Below are positions 34,878 to 45,883 of a stretch of DNA of 64,000 nt, piece after piece. The stretch is from Dipodascopsis uninucleata var. uninucleata (taxonomy: Eukaryota; Ascomycota; Lipomycetes; Lipomycetales; Lipomycetaceae). Both the position numbers and the translations under genes were made by a program. Position 1 is the first letter of the stretch; each line of letters begins with the position of its first letter. The stretch covers positions 682,001 to 746,000 of the forward strand of contig JAJLTO010000002.1 in assembly GCA_030568195.1 (NCBI GenBank), read 5' to 3'. The notes beneath the pieces were generated by a model, which had not been told where the DNA came from, searched no databases, and saw nothing but the letters and a program-made list of their open reading frames with translations.

Positions 34878-35796
34878 CTAATAGAAGGTAGAAGGTCGGC
34901 TTGCACTAAAGATCTGCTTAGACTTGACAATACGATGGGGTAGAGGGAACTTAAGACCCGGAACAAGCAATTGCTTGATATACTGACGCTTAACGTCCTC
35001 AGTCTTCTCAAGCTCAACAACCTTAAGGATCTATAGCAAATAAAAATGAAATTAGAATAATTCCATATAAAATTGCGAAATAATAGAAATTAGTAATTAA
35101 TTGCGTTACTTACGTGAATGCTGCGGAATCGAGCACGGTGTCGAGCAGCCATGTCCTGATAAAGAGTTTCAACGGCAGCGGTGCGAGACATGTCACGATA
35201 CTCCTTGTACATGTTGTGAGTACCAGAGCGAGAGTCATATCGAATCCAGACACCGAAGTTCTTGACCTTGCTTGGACGCTTCTCAGCAATGACTCTGATG
35301 CTGACAATCTCACCAGTGGACTTCTTGACCTTTCGCAACTGCTTCATAAAATACCAGTATCTAGACTTGGCAACGACATCATTAGGGGCGAAGATAGACA
35401 AGCGATAAAGCTTTGGAGTAGGATCTGTCGCTGTTGGCAAGTGACGACCAATGACCTAATTCAATAATTGTTAATATTTCTGGTCTCTCTACCAGTAATC
35501 CGCTCTATCAAAAATACATAATAAAAGGCCGATCAACTCTTCAATCCAACGCTAGAAGAATATTTCATGCATTCAATGTTATAATACTGGAATTATTAGA
35601 TATTCTATCTAGCTCTACTCCTTGTGATACATAATAGTAACAGATAATATGAACACATGAAATATGAATATTAAAAAATTTCCATCATTTAGATTGACAT
35701 ACCTCGTATTCCTGAAGACGACCCACTAAAGTATCTGTCAGTATGCTAACTAGTAAATATATAATTGTTATGGTAATTCCATTATCTTCACTTACT
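34878..35796 (-). CDS. RPL20: 60S ribosomal protein eL20 (L18a)
   Basis: 172-residue large-subunit protein. Coding exons are 35796 (the A of the start codon only), 35725-35703, 35455-35114 and 35030-34878. The second coding exon is 23 nt and supplies TG of the start codon and GRLQEYE; the third starts [19 protein letters not shown]. Other conserved spots are [36 protein letters not shown] and [20 protein letters not shown], ending [10 protein letters not shown]. The upstream exon ends CAAATA just before a strong GTAAGT donor, so splicing creates ATG from A and TG. HomolD, HomolE-like and telo-box motifs lie 150-240 bp upstream. Identity is certain; the split start codon is the best model, as no other ATG is in frame. 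Confidence 0.93.
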
Positions 35797-35946
35797 ATTT
35801 GTTCTATGATCCGAAATGTCGACACGACTTTAGTTAGATAGAAGGATAAAAGATGCGAGTGAGTAAATACAATATAGACTGGCTCCAAGCCTTGTGAACC
35901 ATCGTAGTCGACCGTTCAGCAGGTTTTACGTAGTCCCTACCATATC

Positions 35947-35954
35947 TGTGACTG
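35947..35954 (-). promoter_or_regulatory. HomolD box upstream of eL20
   Basis: An exact CAGTCACA on the minus strand, the same strand as eL20, 151 bp before its first coding base. HomolD is the core promoter box of ribosomal protein genes in S. pombe and is conserved in Pezizomycotina. An identical box in the same orientation precedes eS27. Confidence 0.75.
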
Positions 35955-36003
35955 CGTTTTATGTGCATCTACCCTATGTACTGATGTATCAGTACCGCAT
36001 GAG

Positions 36004-36014
36004 CCCTACCCTAA
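36004..36014. promoter_or_regulatory. HomolE-like box upstream of eL20
   Basis: CCCTACCCTAA, which with the preceding base differs from the HomolE consensus ACCCTACCCTA at one position. It lies 50 bp upstream of the HomolD box, the usual arrangement of the two in S. pombe. An AACCCTAA telo-box-like motif follows at 36027-36034. Confidence 0.6.
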
Positions 36015-36316
36015 ATCACAGATATTAACCCTAATATGCATTCAAGTGGTCTACTGATAATATGTATGGGAAGTACTACTCTTAGCGAGTTTACTAGTCA
36101 TTTGATATGATGCTCACGCAAAACGATAGCTGTAGGTCTCTAAAGTACTAAAGTCTAGCATTAGTCCATCAATAATGACATTTTTTTTTGGATATATTTG
36201 AGGATAAGACAGTGAACAGTGTTGTAGCATTCGTTGTGATTTAATAGATTACGACTGACATTATACGAGTGGATATACTTGTTCGTCCAATATATCTCCT
36301 AAAATAGATGATGCGC

Positions 36317-36332
36317 ATATATATATATATAT
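36317..36332. repeat. AT dinucleotide microsatellite
   Basis: A 16-nt AT run within the eL20/Rab spacer. Confidence 0.85.
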
Positions 36333-37227
36333 AATATTATCTATTCTATAATTAAATTAGTTACATAAATTACGTCTAAGGACGACGGATACGTGTCTGT
36401 GGGGATTCCTGTCTCAAAAACTTATCTGACGAGAAAAAATATGTGAGGTTATCGCAAGATTTTCCACTGGCGGGTCTACACAAGATCGATTTTAGAGACT
36501 GCAAAGTATAAAAAGGCTACTTACTGATTCTTTATCACGCTAGTCAATAGCCTTGTCATTGTAATGGTATGCTTTGCTACAGGAAGTGCCCGATCGTAGA
36601 GAGCCACGTTATTTTAGGGCCCTAAACCAATACTCTGGATGACAACCTTCCTTGGTAGACTTGTTCAGCCAGCGACTTCAGCTATCGAAAAGGACTGGAT
36701 GAACTAATACTTATACAACGATAGTTGTAAAGTAGTTTTATTTATAAAATGAAATAGCTTCGGAGGTATCATCTCTCCAAGAATATAAAACGTAATGCTA
36801 GATTTATAGAAATTTTGCTATCCTTCGTCCCATAGAATTTCTCTACTCAGATCAACAGAGCGAAGTAAGTTAGTTCACGTGCTAGTCGTAAGTCGACCAA
36901 TTTCGACTGTTCATAGTGTTATCACTAACCAGGGAAACATATTTTGCAGCAAATAATATATATAGCTTCATATCAAAAAGACTGGACTACTACATGCTCG
37001 GAGAGCTATAGGTTAATTATCGATACTATAGAAATAACTTCAGGTGACAGCCTTTTAGATTATTAGTGTAGTGTCTAGGAAAATGCGAATCTAGGCGATT
37101 AGAATCTATTAATTGCTATACGAGACTATTACTTGAATCTCAATAATATTAAAAAGCATAACAATTTCATAAATACGTTAGCTATATACAAGTTGGAGGG
37201 TTATAATAATCGGATATACTATCTAAA

Positions 37228-38269
37228 ATGAATAATAGTCCGAAAACGAGGCAACGCACTGCTTCTATTGTGTCAGAGGCATCTACTCAGGCTAGTAGTA
37301 GAATCTCTAACGATGTGGGTAATAGCATTCCGATTCTAATGTATTGGTATACTAATAGCTGGAAAATTATAGGATAGCATATACGATTATCTGGCTAAAA
37401 TAATTCTTGTCGGACCGTCAGGGTCTGGAAAGTCGAGCGTTTTACACAGATTTGTAGAAGGTCATTGTGAGTAATTTGAAAGGGATAGATTGATCGCAAT
37501 GATTACCTGTCTGATTAGTTGCTAACATTCTACTTGAATATCAAAGGGAAAATATTAAGCTCGTCAACAATCGGTGTGGAGTTCTCCTCAAAAGTCATTA
37601 TGGTCGGCACTGGTCCCAGGCGGCGGAGAATTAAATTACAGGTGCGACTTCTGAAATAGTTGATTCGATGATTGAAGGGATGTCAGACTAATATGGCAAT
37701 ATTTAATGCAGTTATGGGATACAGCGGGACAAGAACGATTTCGAGCAGTAACACGTTCATACTATAGAGGAACTGCTGGAGCATTATTAGTATATGATGC
37801 TACCAATCCGGCTACGTTTCAGATGTTGCCACACTTTCTTTCAGATCTTAGGAATTTAGCAAATCCTACGGTATCTCTGTTACTTCTAGCAAACAAATCA
37901 GACAAAATACCGTCGGCAAATGCAACCGACATCGTTCCCGACGAAGAAGTAGTAGAATTTGCAAAGGAAAATGGCTCAATACCAATTTTACATACTTCTG
38001 CACTATCAGGCGAAAATGTGGACGAGGCATTTGCGCGAATAGCAAATATGATTCTGACTAAGATTGAGCTTGGTGAACTTGACCCAGATGATGTTGGCTC
38101 GGGTGTTCAATATGGTGATATTCCCAGCTGGGGAGGAGATAGCACGGCTAAAAGATATGGATCTAGCCAGCGACCAGGCGCTTCGCGTCGTAGAGGAAGA
38201 GGTGTAGTTAGTCTAGTTGGTGGTAAAGGAAGCAATGCGCTAGGAATGCGACGAGGACAATGCTGCTAG
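37228..38269 (+). CDS. Rab4/Ypt4-like small GTPase
   Basis: 277-residue Rab GTPase, probably in endosomal recycling like Rab4 and S. pombe Ypt4. Exons are 37228-37314, 37373-37466, 37547-37641 and 37712-38269. G1 is GPSGSGKSS, G2 is TIGVEF, G3 is WDTAGQERFRAVTRSYYRG, G4 is NKSD and G5 is TSALSGENV. The C-terminus ends GQCC, a double-cysteine prenylation site for type II geranylgeranyltransferase. The first 29 residues (MNNSPKTRQRTASIVSEAS...) are a polar extension before the GTPase domain, and the tail is rich in Gly, Ser and Arg (RPGASRRRGRG). Donor 1 must be GTGGGT to keep the frame; a GTAATA 4 nt on would not. Confidence 0.9.
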
Positions 38270-38848
38270 GGCATTATTTCCGTTTGTATTTCTTGAATAA
38301 ATATCATGAATATCACTTGGGAAAATATTAGGAGTGAATTTTATATAGTAGAGATATTATACATTGCATATATCTTGTAGGGCAGGATTTTTTGTTTTGT
38401 TTTGTTTTACTTAGTTTTTTTCTCTTTACTCTTTTTTTGGGTAGGCTTTATGCAACTTCAGTTTGTCATTTATTGATCATTTTTATCTTTGAACAACAAC
38501 AACATCTCTTGTCATACTCTTTATTCTCTAAATGAGTTCTTCATTTAATATCCTAGTAAATGTAATATTATTATGGTTGCATGCCGCCAAGACAATTGTT
38601 TAATTAACTGTCTATGTTGCATTGACTATAATCTTCTTTCGCTAATAATCAGATACATCATTCATAAATGCATGTATTCTCTGAAATAATCAGTTTGGTC
38701 TATCGAAATAACTTAAAATCTATAAATTCCATCTATTTTAAGGTGCTCCAATAGCTTTTGTAATTCTAGTCGCGTTGTACGAAAGCCGAAATTAACCTAT
38801 ACATTTTTCTTCGCCATCGCTTCTGGGTGTCTATAATATTGAGGCCCT
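38270..38848. other. intergenic, convergent 3' ends
   Basis: AT- and T-rich spacer between the Rab (+) and MATE (-) genes, holding both 3' UTRs. No other feature is seen. Confidence 0.55.
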
Positions 38849-40573
38849 TCAATTATTTCTAGTCAAAGAGGCACTTAAAGTAGAACGAACTTCATCTACT
38901 TCATCTTCTCCATCTATTGAATCTGTCTCACCATTCTCTTCAAGATCAGGGGGAGGCGAATTATCAAGTCTAGCGAGTGCTTTTTCGACTTCCAAATTCC
39001 AGTTTGTTCTTAATACCACAAATAATTCTGTAAACCCAGCAATATAAAGAGCATAGCATTGACCAATCCAGAGACCAGGTAGCCCCTGTCCATGAAATGC
39101 TAGGAAGATACCAACAGGAAGTGCTAGCACATAGTAAGCTGCTGAATTGACGAACGCACCTACATGCTGACGACCCATTCCACGTAAGCTACCGGAGCAT
39201 GAAGCGTTCAAGCCATCAGCAATCTGAAATATTGCCACCAATGGAATAACCTTTGCAGTTTCAGCGATAACGGAGGCATCATCAGTAAAAAGCTGACCAT
39301 AATAGTTACGAGCAAACAACATAATGACCATAACAACTGCTCCAATTGTAGCTGCTACTACAGCCGCAGTATATGCAGCACGACGAGCACTGCGGGCACG
39401 TCTTTCTCCTAAGAGATTTCCAACACGAGTAGAAGCTGCGACACCAATTCCAAATGGAATAGTAAATGTGACTTGATCAGATGTCATAACTACGCTCTGC
39501 GCTTCTAGAGCAATGTCACCTAGTCTACCAGCTGTAAGAGCAACAATTTCAAAAGCCCACCATTCTGTACCTACCATAATGATACCCAAAAGTGCGAGTT
39601 TATAAAAAACACCAAGATTCTGCAAAGCACGAGTAGAAAATCCACCCCAACATTTAATTCCACGAGAGTTTCTGGTATATATAATCAAACCAAAAAAAGA
39701 TAACCAATAAGTAAGACCGGTAGCAAACGCACCACCGTTGATTCCAAATCCGAATTTGAAAACAAACAGATAGTTCAGGAGAACATTCAATGGAGAGGTA
39801 ATGAGAAGGACATAGGTACCCGCTTGAACAAGTCCTTGAACCTGTAAATACTTCTTAAGTGCTTCAAAATAGATGAATCCAAGACCTCCAGGGATAAGAG
39901 ACTGAAGGAAGCCGGCAGACATACGAGAAAGCTCTGGACTCTGTCCTAGAAAAAGAAGTAATTGTTCAGAGAAAGTCCATATTCCAACGATTGGGATATA
40001 TAAACTGCCAAGTACAATAAAACCCCGCTGTAAAATAATTCCAAGTTCATGAGGGTCCTCACTGGCAGTATACGTCGCAGATCCAATGGTATCAATAACA
40101 GTTGTACCTCCCAATTGAATTAGCCAGCCGCTGCACATAGCAAACATGAATGAAAAAGCACCAGCTGCCAGTTCTGCAGGACCGAGACGACCAACTATGA
40201 GTACAGAAGCGGTCTGTAGAGAGTTCTGGAGAGCTAGAGACAAAACTATGGGAATCGACATACGCACTAGACGCTTGTACTCGGGCCATGAAACTCGCCT
40301 CGAAAATTTCGTGAATATGTTAGTTGTTCTGGTGCCATCAGGATTTGACATGGCCGTGTCGATAGGGTTCAATAATGCGTCTGTTTCACGGATCTCTTCA
40401 TCTTCATGCGTAAGTGTATACTCCAAGGTAAGAGTTTCGCTATTCTCATTTTCGAATGAAGGTGAAATTTTAGGCAGAGACGGTGTAACCAACTCAGGAC
40501 TCCGCTCTAAGGTAGGATCTGCTGCCAGTATATTCTCCGCCGGAGTAGATATAGCCCTCGCCGGAGAAGACAT
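38849..40573 (-). CDS. MATE-family transporter
   Basis: 574-residue, intronless member of the multidrug and toxic compound extrusion family (fungal Erc1-like group), a cation-coupled antiporter of small organic molecules. About 100 polar N-terminal residues precede twelve predicted membrane helices in two MatE halves. Family landmarks are SIPIVLSLALQNSLQTASVLIVGRLG in the first helix pair, ALEAQSVVMTSDQVTFTIPFGIGVAASTRVGNLLG at the start of the second half, and NASCSGSLRGMGRQHVGAFVN. The C-terminus is acidic (EENGETDSIDGEDEVDE). The first ATG in frame is used. The substrate cannot be predicted. It could sit in the plasma or vacuolar membrane. Confidence 0.9.
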   Translation of the reverse strand: MSSPARAISTPAENILAADPTLERSPELVTPSLPKISPSFENENSETLTLEYTLTHEDEEIRETDALLNPIDTAMSNPDGTRTTNIFTKFSRRVSWPEYKRLVRMSIPIVLSLALQNSLQTASVLIVGRLGPAELAAGAFSFMFAMCSGWLIQLGGTTVIDTIGSATYTASEDPHELGIILQRGFIVLGSLYIPIVGIWTFSEQLLLFLGQSPELSRMSAGFLQSLIPGGLGFIYFEALKKYLQVQGLVQAGTYVLLITSPLNVLLNYLFVFKFGFGINGGAFATGLTYWLSFFGLIIYTRNSRGIKCWGGFSTRALQNLGVFYKLALLGIIMVGTEWWAFEIVALTAGRLGDIALEAQSVVMTSDQVTFTIPFGIGVAASTRVGNLLGERRARSARRAAYTAAVVAATIGAVVMVIMLFARNYYGQLFTDDASVIAETAKVIPLVAIFQIADGLNASCSGSLRGMGRQHVGAFVNSAAYYVLALPVGIFLAFHGQGLPGLWIGQCYALYIAGFTELFVVLRTNWNLEVEKALARLDNSPPPDLEENGETDSIDGEDEVDEVRSTLSASLTRNN

Positions 40574-41660
40574 AGCGTCTGTGCTCTTCAGTATGTCTAT
40601 CTATTTGAAAATAGATTCCTGTGACTAAACGTAGAGATTACAATCAACTAAAGCTCAGATTTCTGACTATAAAGCAATATTAAGAGTTTATCGATGTATA
40701 AATAGCCTGCGTGCAATGTCAGTTGTAAGTGAGATCAAACACGATTATTGCTTAAAAGTATGCTGGCCAATTTTTTCAGCTTTAACTTAATAAGGCATTC
40801 TTATACCTGACTCCTTCACTATGACCACTGCTTAAACTCAAATTGACTCACAGTAATCAAATGTACAACATTTATTGTAATTACTCTGGTTTGGAATACC
40901 CAAAGATGTAGCGATATCAGGTATCTCATAGCAGAAGCATCTCTGTTTTGTTGTCCTAATATGGGACATTAGCGACATTATAACAAAGCTTTAACAATCT
41001 GAATATATTTCTGAATTCTGAATGTTATAAATTGTTTAGATATAAGCATTTTTTATTGATGTACTATGCTTTACAGGCATCTCAAAGAAATTTATTCCTA
41101 TTTAATTCACGTAGTGCCGTATCGAACAGCATATCATCATAATCTCGTCCAATCTAAATCAACCATCATTAGTCTGTGATGTTACACGACATATGTCAGA
41201 GGCCCTAGATGTTCTGGTTACACAAGCTTAGTTTTCTGAATATTAATACTCAAAATCTCGTGTAACGTCGAAAAACTCTAAAAGAGGTTACCCTGAATTA
41301 TTTTCCCATGGCAACAATGTCTAAGAATAAGGAAAGAAAAAAGGCTTTTTATATTTCGAAGAATTCTGAGAGTTGTGAACAGTTCGTATTTTTGCTCAGC
41401 AAGGCTACAATCGGCTTTCCAACTAGAGCGTTTTATTCATCATTTAGTTCTTCCAGAATCAAAGAAACACTCGATCTCTGTATGAACAAAGACTGAAATC
41501 GCAACGATATTATAAGAGCAAATTATTTTCAATACTAACTTCTAACCTTTGTTGATCTGAGCTCAAGTTCTTGAGAGAGTAGATCAGAGGAGAACTGGAA
41601 TAGAAATCAATACTTAAAATATATGTATCAACGCGATAACTAGAGACTTGTGTCTTGAAA
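40574..41660. other. divergent spacer, no gene seen
   Basis: 1.1 kb between MATE (-) and Bud31 (+), holding both promoters. A 62-codon ATG frame at 41308-41496 lies 165 bp upstream of Bud31. It has no recognisable content and is probably chance or a leader frame. Confidence 0.5.
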
Positions 41661-42104
41661 ATGCCCCGTATTAAAACTTTGCGAACGAAGAAGCCTCCAG
41701 AGGGGTTTTCTGATATTGAAGACACACTTATAGATTTTGCAAACCGTCTGAAAGACATCGAGACGGCTCCTCATGAAGGAAAGAGAAAGAATGAATCTCT
41801 GTGGCCGGTATATCAAATAACTCACCAACGATCAAGATATATATATGATCTTTACTATACTAGAGAAGCAATATCTACAGAGCTGTACCAATGGTTACTG
41901 AAGCAAGGCTATGCCGATGCAAATCTAATTGCAAAATGGAAGAAGCAGGGCTACGAAAAACTCTGCTGTTTGCGATGCATACAAGCCAAAGAAACTAATT
42001 TTAATGCGACATGTATATGTAGAGTGCCTAAAGCTAAATTAGATAAAGATGTCGTGGTAGAATGTGTTACCTGCGGATGCCATGGATGCGCAAGTTCAGA
42101 CTAA
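41661..42104 (+). CDS. BUD31: splicing factor Bud31 (G10/Cwc14)
   Basis: 147-residue, intronless spliceosome component of the Prp19/NTC-related complexes. Highly conserved stretches are seen: [71 protein letters not shown] and the Cys-rich zinc cluster [19 protein letters not shown]...[15 protein letters not shown]. Length matches orthologues (144-157). The start is the ATG at 41661 ([13 protein letters not shown]); the two preceding codons open only at TTG. Confidence 0.96.
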   Translation: MPRIKTLRTKKPPEGFSDIEDTLIDFANRLKDIETAPHEGKRKNESLWPVYQITHQRSRYIYDLYYTREAISTELYQWLLKQGYADANLIAKWKKQGYEKLCCLRCIQAKETNFNATCICRVPKAKLDKDVVVECVTCGCHGCASSD

Positions 42105-43117
42105 AATGATTCTTTTTTCGAAATAATTCGCACATAGACTTCTATGTATGTCATTCATTTTTATAAAGAGCGAGTTGTCGCCAATCAACTTAACGAGAGT
42201 CTGGTGTGTATGATAGCAAAGAAGATATCGAAAGGTATTGACTTATTGATTTCGCATAACGGTATCATATGCATCGAAATCAAAATATGTATTCTGCTTT
42301 AGCCTTAATACGGGTCGATTTACAAGCTTTTCATGGAGACCTTCACAAATATTTTGCTAGTAGCATTAAGAATGGTAATGTATAATCGATGCTAGCATCT
42401 TTATATAGATTTAAGGCAAATTGTCTAGCTAATCTGTGAGTTTTCACTGGTCCTTTATATAACGTCATAATATCTTACCAAGTTTCAGCAAAACAGGCTT
42501 AACTTATATATAGCGTTATCTGACCAAGTTATAAAGAGAAGAGAAGCAAGCTTACAACTGCAGGGTGCTCTGATTTTGATTTGTGTACTTTTATGAATTT
42601 AGAAGCAGAAAATAGTAATAGTTATGATTATTATAAACGAACTAAACGTCAGGAAACATAAGAAATAGTAATACAGAAAGAGAAGGAATAGACATAAAAC
42701 TAGGAACTCCATCAAAAAGACGTTAACGACAAAATTAGAAAACATAACGTTATTCATACTTCAATATCACAATAATATATAATTCTAGAAAGAATAAAAC
42801 AACAGACAACATAAAAATACTAAAATATTAAATGGAACAAAACAACATTTAACTATATATCTAAATAATCCCACAGTGAAGTCATAAATCCAAAATCGTT
42901 ATGTTGAGAGCTCGTCTCTGCAACTATCGAGAACTCATAAATCGTTTATTTACCCCTTAAACAGTTCCAGCCTTCCCCCACCAAACAATAAATCCATCCA
43001 TTTTTGATAAACACGTAATTGACTAAAGCTAATATAGATTCCAATAAGATTGTTTAAGACGACAGAAATGTGACATGAAAACGGTTTGATATATACGAAC
43101 TTCTGTATATCTGGCTC
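42105..43117. other. intergenic, convergent 3' ends
   Basis: Very AT-rich 1-kb spacer between Bud31 (+) and the forkhead gene (-). It holds both 3' UTRs. No open frame of interest is seen. Confidence 0.55.
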
Positions 43118-45883
43118 TTAAAATTGAGCGCTGGATGTCCGAAACATTGGGATCTTCTCGGTCGTAAAAACATCGTCAGCATCGTTCGCATCAGATTTGG
43201 AATCATGGTACGAAGAGGACGATGCTAAATATGACAATTCTTCCTTATTAGTGGCGTTACTATCATTTTCAACTGCAACTTGTTTCTTCAACTCATCAGC
43301 TTGCTTCTGTCTATTAATCATCATTGCTCTTCGGACAACTTGACAAACGTCTACGCCAAACACATCAGCAACTGAGACAGACTCATCTTCTAGATTGAGT
43401 CTTCTGCGTGATATATCTGATAGATCTCCATCCTTTTCTGGCGTGCCCAAAGCTCCATCATCCAAGTTATGTGTACTGCTACTACTATCCGACCGATATC
43501 GACGACGATATTGAAACATGAAGTCATCAAAATAAAATTGGTCTGTTCGTAATTTACCTGGTCTCTTATCAGGACTACCAAAACATGCTCGAGAGATCTC
43601 ATCATAATCTTCATCCGCGTTAACTACTTCGCTCAATAAACTTGCGGATAGCGTAACACCAGAAGACAAGGAATTGGACACACTTTGAGAATCCTCCTCA
43701 TTTATGCTACTATCAATTAGTAACCTTCGCTGAGGCGACATATATGATTGTTGCTGTTGTCGCAAATATACAGGAGAGCCAAATGGTGATGAGATCTGCT
43801 GAGCAGTTGAAGACAATCGCAGAGGAGAAAATGGGGTGGGAACAGTACCAAGTAGTGTTGAGGAAGCATTTGTAGAAGAGTGAACATTACTCGTGAATCG
43901 CGGAGGTGAGAACAAGTTAGAATTCGCAGTACTGTCAGGTGCTACCGCAGGTCTCAAATATCTATTTATTAGATAATCTGGCGAATAATTTGTAGGTGCT
44001 GATACTGGCTTGAACTTCTCCGTATCAGCGGTATCATCGTCATCATCTGTGTCACCAGAAATATCAAGACTATATGACTTTGATACTGCAGGATTCTTAC
44101 GAGACGAACTTGAACGCGTACCCGCAGTTATATTGTTCGCAATTTTCTTACTTGAAGCAAGTGAGGAAGCTGGTAAAAGCGATGGTGCGGAAGCTAGAGA
44201 AGCAGGAGTTGGTGGCATGTTAGGCACTGGAGATGAAGATGTTGTAAAAGATAAACCGGGAACAGTGCGAAGTAGAGAGCCAGAAGAAGAGGAGGATAGA
44301 GTAGTAGGAACCTTTGATGCAGGCCGCATTGGTGTTGCAAAGTTGTCTATAACTGAAATAGAGGCACCAGAATCATCCCTAATACGCTTATGAGCAACAT
44401 CAGGAGATGACCATGGTATATCGTCATGGGAGCGCTTGATAGATGACGATAGACTATTGACAGAGTTGATACCTACATTACCACTCATACTAACACCAGG
44501 TGGACTGGTTAAGAGTATAGGTGAATTATTCTTCAATGCTCCTGGTGAAGGCATATTTCGAGTATTTTGGCCATTGATATGCGTAGTCAAAGCTGTATCT
44601 TCCGAGGTTGAAGACAGCCTAGTAACCGGTGAGGACTTGCTAACAAAACCATTTGATATTACTGTGGAAGGAGTTGGTGACTGCATTATCGTGTTAGAAG
44701 ACGAAGCCGAAAAAGAGCCTGAAAGTGAAGGGCTAGCGGAAGCAGTTCTCTTTTGTGGACGACCCTTCATAAAAAGATACTCACTCCCAGGCTCAACTAC
44801 CCAATAGTTCCCTTTTCCAGGATCATCTTTTGGCCTCTCTTGCTTTGAAAATGCTTTATTTAGAGATAAATTATGTCGGATTGAATTCTGCCATCCGGCG
44901 TCACAGGTACGGTAGAACGCAAACGTATCATAAATCCATTTATATATCTGAGATAGAGTCAATCTACGATTGGGCGCACGTAGAATGGCCATCCCAATCA
45001 ATGTAGCGTACGAGAAAGGTGGTTTCTCTCCATCATCATATATAGCTGGCATGAGATGGGGAGGTGGAATATCAGGAGAAGCTGTTGAAGGGATTATCGG
45101 AGAAGTTCCTTGCAAATTATGCTGTTGACGGTCGAGTCCAAACGAGGACATGGTAATGGCAGAGGACACCGCCAATGATTCTGGCGACACATTTTCTTTA
45201 GATCCAGCCGGTGGAAATGCATTAGGATGTAAGTTGGTGATAGATGATGAAGACAAAAATATATGCTGCGCAGCAGCTGCAGATGATGAAAATTGCTTCG
45301 AGCTTAAGTTACTAAGAGACAGCGATCCAGTTGAAGCTGCGCGCTTCATAGGGGAAATCCCAGAAAGTGGTAAGGCACTACCATCGCTCGCTTTGTTAAT
45401 ACTTGTAGCACTACCATTCTCCGATAAGCCACTACTACTACTACTACTATGTCCACTTTGTGCATAATACTGTGTAGAATGAGCTGATTGTGGTAAGCTA
45501 AAAGAGCCTGCAGAGGGCTGATTACGTGTCTGATGCGCTACATTCACAGCTATAGAGCTCAAAGGAGGTGGTGGAAGATGAACTGACGAGAGTGAGCGCA
45601 TTATATTCTGACCAGAGACGTGACCGCCAGGAGCTCGCAGAGTAGCAGGTGTAGGAACTGTAGACGCGCGTCTTAACGACTGTTTTGACGGTGATCGAGC
45701 TGCGAGCGCGTAGCTGGTTGAAGCGGACGACGAAGCCACCGACTGCCTACTTGTAGCTGCAGAATCTGATTGTGATGAGGATGATGATGATGAGTGTGAA
45801 GACGACATTGAAGATGAAGACAGTGCTGTTGCAGAGCTATCTGTAGAAGTAGAAGAAGTAGAAGAAGTAGAAGAAGTAGACAT
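43118..45883 (-). CDS. forkhead transcription factor (Sep1/Hcm1-like)
   Basis: 921-residue intronless protein with one forkhead DNA-binding domain at about residues 282-375: EKPPFSYATLIGMAILRAPN, LSQIYKWIYDTFAFYRTCD, GWQNSIRHNLSLNKAF and KGNYWVVEPGSEYLF. No FHA domain is visible, which places it with the Sep1/Hcm1 type (cell-cycle and septation regulators in yeasts) rather than Fkh1/Fkh2, although the match is by architecture only. The rest is mostly Ser-rich low complexity. The first 40 residues are nearly pure Ser/Thr from TCN/ACN repeats. The first ATG of the frame lies in that repeat. Many SP sites in the tail (PTPFSPLR, SPPRF) would suit CDK phosphorylation. It has a long gene-free upstream region shared with a GATA factor. 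Confidence 0.9.
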   Translation of the reverse strand: MSTSSTSSTSSTSTDSSATALSSSSMSSSHSSSSSSSQSDSAATSRQSVASSSASTSYALAARSPSKQSLRRASTVPTPATLRAPGGHVSGQNIMRSLSSVHLPPPPLSSIAVNVAHQTRNQPSAGSFSLPQSAHSTQYYAQSGHSSSSSSGLSENGSATSINKASDGSALPLSGISPMKRAASTGSLSLSNLSSKQFSSSAAAAQHIFLSSSSITNLHPNAFPPAGSKENVSPESLAVSSAITMSSFGLDRQQHNLQGTSPIIPSTASPDIPPPHLMPAIYDDGEKPPFSYATLIGMAILRAPNRRLTLSQIYKWIYDTFAFYRTCDAGWQNSIRHNLSLNKAFSKQERPKDDPGKGNYWVVEPGSEYLFMKGRPQKRTASASPSLSGSFSASSSNTIMQSPTPSTVISNGFVSKSSPVTRLSSTSEDTALTTHINGQNTRNMPSPGALKNNSPILLTSPPGVSMSGNVGINSVNSLSSSIKRSHDDIPWSSPDVAHKRIRDDSGASISVIDNFATPMRPASKVPTTLSSSSSGSLLRTVPGLSFTTSSSPVPNMPPTPASLASAPSLLPASSLASSKKIANNITAGTRSSSSRKNPAVSKSYSLDISGDTDDDDDTADTEKFKPVSAPTNYSPDYLINRYLRPAVAPDSTANSNLFSPPRFTSNVHSSTNASSTLLGTVPTPFSPLRLSSTAQQISSPFGSPVYLRQQQQSYMSPQRRLLIDSSINEEDSQSVSNSLSSGVTLSASLLSEVVNADEDYDEISRACFGSPDKRPGKLRTDQFYFDDFMFQYRRRYRSDSSSSTHNLDDGALGTPEKDGDLSDISRRRLNLEDESVSVADVFGVDVCQVVRRAMMINRQKQADELKKQVAVENDSNATNKEELSYLASSSSYHDSKSDANDADDVFTTEKIPMFRTSSAQF

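Larger units (their letters stand above)
35797..37227. other. divergent spacer, ribosomal protein promoter side
   Basis: 1.4-kb spacer between eL20 (minus) and the Rab gene (plus). The eL20 side carries HomolD, HomolE-like and telo-box motifs (listed). An AT microsatellite lies at 36317-36332. No gene is seen in the remainder. Confidence 0.6.

Noticed and set aside
41308-41496. 62-codon ATG frame upstream of Bud31
   Set aside because: No domain or homologue pattern; most likely chance or a leader frame.
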